The position numbers and the translations under genes are program-made. Shown piece after piece: positions 62,101 through 64,000 of a DNA stretch of 64,000 nucleotides (position 1 is the first letter of the stretch; each line of letters opens with the position of its first letter). The stretch is from Angiostrongylus vasorum (lineage: Eukaryota > Nematoda > Chromadorea > Rhabditida > Metastrongylidae), in NCBI GenBank assembly GCA_018806985.1, contig JADANN010000364.1:6193001-6257000 (forward strand), in the 5' to 3' direction. The notes under the pieces are model-generated. The model was not told the DNA's origin. It searched no databases and was given only the letters and a program-made list of their open reading frames with translations.

Positions 62101-64000
62101 TTCTTATGTGGGATGGTGCAGTCATCAACCTTATGCGACCATAATCAGCTGTTCTAATCTTCCTCATTGGAAGGCACGTAAAAAAAACGGTGTTTTTTAT
62201 CGAGAAGCTGTTGACCATGTAATTACCATAGAGTTTTTCTTCTTTTTGTAAGTGTTATTGAAGCGTTTGGCCTAGTAAATTGTAAATCAGTATGCCCTTC
62301 CAGGCTCTGAAGAAGGCGATACTGCCGAAACGTCAGCTACTGTTGTATTGTATTGTGTTTTTCAGTGGAAGTAAATGTATGCTATGTAGAACTAGCTGAG
62401 AGACAGGGCGAAACGAAGGACCCGCATGGTGTGGTGGTGAACGCGTTACTCCCCGGAAAGGACAATAACGCGTTCGTTCCCCACCATAGGCACCTGCGGT
62501 CCAGAGTTTTGCAAATATCTCAGCTTCGTTGAAGTTATATTTCGTAACATACCCTGCCATCAAAAAGAGTAGGCAGTAGGCAAAAAGGTTAAAATTGTGA
62601 TTATAACTATAGCCTCAGCTTAACTGGGTTCAATGCCGATTTGGGCTCCCCAGATCAATCCCGTTGACGGGTGATTGCTGATGGCAAAAAGATCGATAGA
62701 ACTAGCTGAGAGACAGGCGAAACGAAAGGACCCGCATGGTGTGGTGGTGAACGCGTTACTCCCCGGAAAGGACAATAGCGCGTTCGTTCCCCACCATAGG
62801 CACCTGCGGTCCAGAGTTTTGCAAATATCTCAGCTTCGTTGAAGTTAAATGTATGCTGTTTAACAACCTCGTGATTGCTGAACAAGAAAACTTGTTCAAA
62901 AAACATTCATATTCCAATGCCGAGGTTAATAGAAAGTCGATCCTGGGAACTGTTACAAGATGTACCCTCTAAAAGCTTAGCTAAAAAAACAGCAGTTCGA
63001 GCTATACAAATACCAAAAAGACTTGTTCGACAGTTTTGACATGCCACCGCTTGCCGCTGTTTCCAAGTACAAGCAAGTATTGGACAAGGAAAGGTAATAA
63101 GCATTAAAAAGTAATAGTGATTAATAGGTGAGTTTTTCATTAGGCAGAGGTTACAAAACCTTATTTTTCATTCATAATAAATAACAGTGATAATATTTAT
63201 TTTACCTTTTGTCTTAATTATCTCAGCATCCTCATGCTTGTATTATCACACCCTGTCACGAAAAAAAGAAAAATGCTATAAATGAAAGCTAAAATAATTA
63301 CTTCCTTTTATGATCACTCTAAATGAAGCAAGCAATGGATGTACCTAAGCCGACTGCCGACATTAGGCGCAACAGTTGTGGTGTCCCATCAGTTAAGGAT
63401 TCACTTTAACTAAAAAAACTGTTCTAGATCTTGATCAGAAGACCGACCCCACTGAGAGTAAACACATTTCTGGATTCCCTGCCGTCATGGAAAAACCTAG
63501 CCTCGATGTGATATAAGCCTTCTACCGAACTACCGAACAACAATGGCCGGCGATTGTTTGGTTGATCACATCAGAGAATACAAAAGGGGAAAATCTTTCC
63601 TAAGCTGCTAAGTATTGTTGTCGAAAAGTGGAAACTATTTTTTCGCGGTCGACCTCGAATTAGCGGTAAGTTTGAGCCTGTTTGACAATCAATTCAAAAA
63701 GTCGGGAATTAGCGGCTTTGCAGTAAAGTCCATTTCAAAATCTGCGATTAGGGTGCGTAAAATGTGGGGACCATATTAATGGCACTAATTTCTTACAGTA
63801 TTTTCTGCGCTATTTCTCTACTAAACTACTTCTTTCAGTTGAAAGATATTACTTAGTTGTAGGCTATTATGTAAGAAATTTTGCAGCCGAGTTATCTGCA
63901 ATCGTATTTAACCATATCCTCTCAGCATACGAAGACAAAAATCATTTACCTAAAAAGCCGAACAGAGCGCTCCTGATGCTGGCATAGTACATGCTGGTGC
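52940..64000 (-). CDS. SLC17-family (sialin / vesicular anion transporter-like) MFS gene, 5' part outside the window, frame-disrupted
   Basis: This is a major-facilitator membrane transporter of the SLC17 type, which moves organic anions such as glutamate, sialate or urate across plasma, vesicle or lysosome membranes. The substrate cannot be read from sequence. Exons in coding order: 64000-63950 (cut by the edge), 59684-59519, 56569-56433, 56353-56272, 54807-54682, 54594-54496, 54387-54252, 53114-52940. Signatures in order: MPASGALCS, FSWPAIFYAHGA, YRNSPGKHPFV, KRALQAIPY, PKYLSTVLGFPVHKTGI, LSDRIKFISEKNKFR, GGFFKAGPV, KQYSHFVTG, GEPCEWTKDEF. Splice sites are canonical. Five exons contain a one-base frame break, four of them in A/T runs of 5-6. 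That means either consensus errors in the assembly or a young pseudogene. The transcript converges on clh. Confidence 0.88.
53290..53690 (+). repeat. SINE-A-like copy
   Basis: The head ggcagcgcattgcattgg ... gctggttcgttctcg is followed by ccatccctctggggtagggaaattgg and a body fragment. It lies in the last intron of the SLC17-like gene. Confidence 0.6.
53780..54110 (-). repeat. SINE-A copy
   Basis: Minus-oriented copy with attgtgcggatcccatcccagtgc at its 3' end and gatgctggtcgactatgatgc in the body. It abuts the 54252 SLC17 exon's downstream intron. Confidence 0.6.
54252..54387 (-). CDS. SLC17-like exon: helices 11-12
   Basis: It encodes SHFVTGNISLGITITMLIVP, then FIVNSLTPNHIQEEWKWVFL and FVAAVM. 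This is the typical SLC17 stretch with EEW before the last helix. Intact; acceptor tctttag. Donor is gtaggt, or gtaaac four bases further on. Confidence 0.93.
54496..54594 (-). CDS. SLC17-like exon: GGFFKAGPVISKQ, one-base frame break
   Basis: It reads NMVVLGCAAGILSATTGG, then a T6 run, then KAGPVISKQY one frame on. Five Ts would give the conserved GGFFKAGPV and the phase expected by the next exon. Acceptor acttag, donor gtgcgt. Confidence 0.88.
54682..54807 (-). CDS. SLC17-like exon: LSDRIKFISEKNK and helix 9, one-base frame break
   Basis: It reads MLSDRIKFISEKNKFRV in one frame and NSIAFIGSATFLTILAFMGD in the next. The switch is at a T5 run (GAGTTTTTCAAC). Removing one T gives a continuous SLC17 sequence and the observed phases. 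Acceptor cttag, donor gtaata. Confidence 0.88.
54970..55275 (-). repeat. SINE-A copy
   Basis: Minus-oriented: tctgcggatcctggcacg, tcgtctacaaaggtcttcgaac, and a tRNA-like head near gcatcactaaccactgcgctacc. Confidence 0.75.
55495..55775 (+). repeat. SINE-B copy
   Basis: The head acagtgcaacgcagtggttagg and the body run to cgcatccctcgagggattgaacaacgccgagg. It lies in an SLC17 intron. Confidence 0.72.
56272..56353 (-). CDS. SLC17-like exon: helix 8, one-base frame break
   Basis: It reads VLGFPVHKTGITAALPPLAQ in frame. The family sequence (SKLIFG) then continues in another frame after a T5 run in CAGTTTTTGC. One T fewer would make the exon phase-compatible with both neighbours. Confidence 0.88.
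56433..56569 (-). CDS. SLC17-like exon: helix 7
   Basis: It encodes KRALQAIPYAAILSTPAIWA, then IWVASIGNFTCVNMMFLFSPKYLST, the start of the C-terminal six-helix bundle. Intact; acceptor tttcag, donor gttagc. Confidence 0.93.
56830..57118 (+). repeat. SINE-A copy
   Basis: The head tgttagcgtaatggttagtgatg and the body run to gggatccgcacagcacatgtgataacgggtta. It lies in the SLC17 intron upstream of the 56569 exon. Confidence 0.75.
57635..57775 (-). repeat. SINE-E partial copy
   Basis: gagatgtttgcaaaacttggactcc, gatccgaccgcgattaccctttcc and tgacaccactgaggctccagccc in family order. Confidence 0.62.
58480..58745 (+). mobile_element. Solo PLE 3' tail
   Basis: It contains the full tail: a segment close to that of the 21525 element (caatgtgattgaaatcttgg), ctctgaggaaggcgaaatc, the cctcgtgtttgctcaac-type block, and the terminal caatgccgagcttaatagaaaatcg. 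It lies in a SLC17-gene intron. Confidence 0.75.
59519..59684 (-). CDS. SLC17-like exon: SWPAIFYAHGA to GKHPFVG
   Basis: It encodes HMFSWPAIFYAHGAVSLLLF, then ITYALFYRNSPGKHPFVGRV and a basic tail ELRKISVGKIDN. This is helix 6 and the start of the central cytoplasmic loop. Intact; acceptor ataaag, donor gtaagt. Confidence 0.93.
60130..60955 (-). pseudogene. PLE endonuclease region, left arm
   Basis: The minus strand reads [40 protein letters not shown] and [16 protein letters not shown]. It then gives degenerate Cys-rich GIY-YIG sequence with several shifts. Confidence 0.78.
60963..61310 (+). pseudogene. PLE reverse transcriptase remnant, centre of the pair
   Basis: It reads [20 protein letters not shown], then in shifted frames [22 protein letters not shown] near 61140, and QEEMDKCFELLDEQSEYIKL. 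Frame breaks separate each block. Confidence 0.78.
61313..62100 (+). pseudogene. PLE endonuclease region, right arm
   Basis: It reads [40 protein letters not shown] and [13 protein letters not shown], stopped at 61622. The Cys-rich segment follows with [20 protein letters not shown] from 61748, and broken sequence continues to about 62100. Confidence 0.8.
62384..62845 (+). mobile_element. SINE-E dimer with 12-bp target-site duplication
   Basis: One complete unit (62387-62694) and a 5' part of a second (62695-62845) are in direct tandem, both beginning tagaactagctgagagacagg. The insertion is flanked by taaatgtatgct at 62372-62383 and 62846-62857 and splits a PLE tail. Confidence 0.85.
62900..63949 (-). 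other. SLC17 intron, unique-looking
   Basis: After a short PLE tail end (caatgccgaggttaatagaaagtcg at 62912-62936) no repeats or exons were recognised up to the 63950 exon. Confidence 0.6.
63950..64000 (-). CDS. SLC17-like exon, cut by the window edge
   Basis: It encodes APACTMPASGALCSAF, matching the helix 5/6 region (MPxSGxLCS) of SLC17 proteins. In that frame the exon ends TTTTTAG before gtaaat, i.e. in a stop. One more T in the T5 run would restore the phase needed by the next exon. Another open frame fits the phase but not the family. Confidence 0.75.
   Translation of the reverse strand, partial: APACTMPASGALCSAF

Larger units (their letters stand above)
59830..62890. mobile_element. 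Head-to-head pair of Penelope-like element copies
   Basis: The left arm (59830-60955) carries the GIY-YIG part and tail in minus orientation. The right arm (about 61300-62383, continued at 62846-62890) carries the same in plus orientation. Between them, 60956-61300 holds RT sequence in plus orientation. The right arm is interrupted by a SINE-E insertion with a 12-bp target duplication. All frames are broken. It lies in the 59685-63949 intron of the SLC17-like gene. Confidence 0.83.

Overview
The window looks like nuclear DNA of a parasitic nematode, probably a strongylid (hookworm-like) species. It is AT-rich and intron-dominated. Splice sites are compact and worm-like (short introns with TTTCAG-type acceptors next to introns of several kb). 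It is crowded with tRNA-derived SINE-like repeats, RTE-type LINEs and Penelope-like elements (PLEs). The species is an inference from protein style and repeat load; no rRNA or mitochondrial marker is present.

Two host genes can be read. (1) A CLC-type voltage-gated chloride channel of the nematode clh family (ClC-1/ClC-2-like) lies on the + strand. Nineteen well-supported exons run from 19166 to a stop at 46900, and one more likely exon lies at 17206. Two candidate N-terminal exons lie at 8180 and 14067. All the family signatures are there: [26 protein letters not shown] and two CBS halves. Its large introns hold RTE copies, a PLE, foldback elements and SINEs. (2) An SLC17-type (sialin / vesicular-transporter-like) major-facilitator gene lies on the - strand. 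It runs from the right edge of the window, which cuts its 5' part, to a stop at 52940. It is recognisable in eight exons but carries five single-base reading-frame breaks, four of them in A/T homopolymer runs. The two genes are convergent, with about 6 kb of repeat-rich DNA between them.

Layout: 1-8000 holds repeats, a (CA)n tract and a roughly 690-bp TTC tract. 8180-19160 has the clh 5' candidates with SINEs in between. 19166-36150 is the membrane domain and first CBS segment, with a full-length but dead RTE at about 27.2-30.6 kb. 36151-42884 is one large intron with a PLE, a second RTE and an inverted copy of a clh exon-intron boundary. 42885-46900 is the clh C-terminus. 46900-52940 is intergenic with PLE debris. 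52940-64000 is the SLC17 gene, whose largest intron contains a head-to-head PLE pair.

The most unusual material is a PLE family whose copies end in inverted copies of their own 3' tail. One such copy is a coding-free 539-bp foldback element flanked by a perfect 15-bp target-site duplication. Other points of interest are the inverted intragenic duplication, a GC-AG intron in clh, and the cluster of frame breaks in SLC17. All coordinates of repeats are by eye and approximate to a few tens of bases unless stated otherwise.
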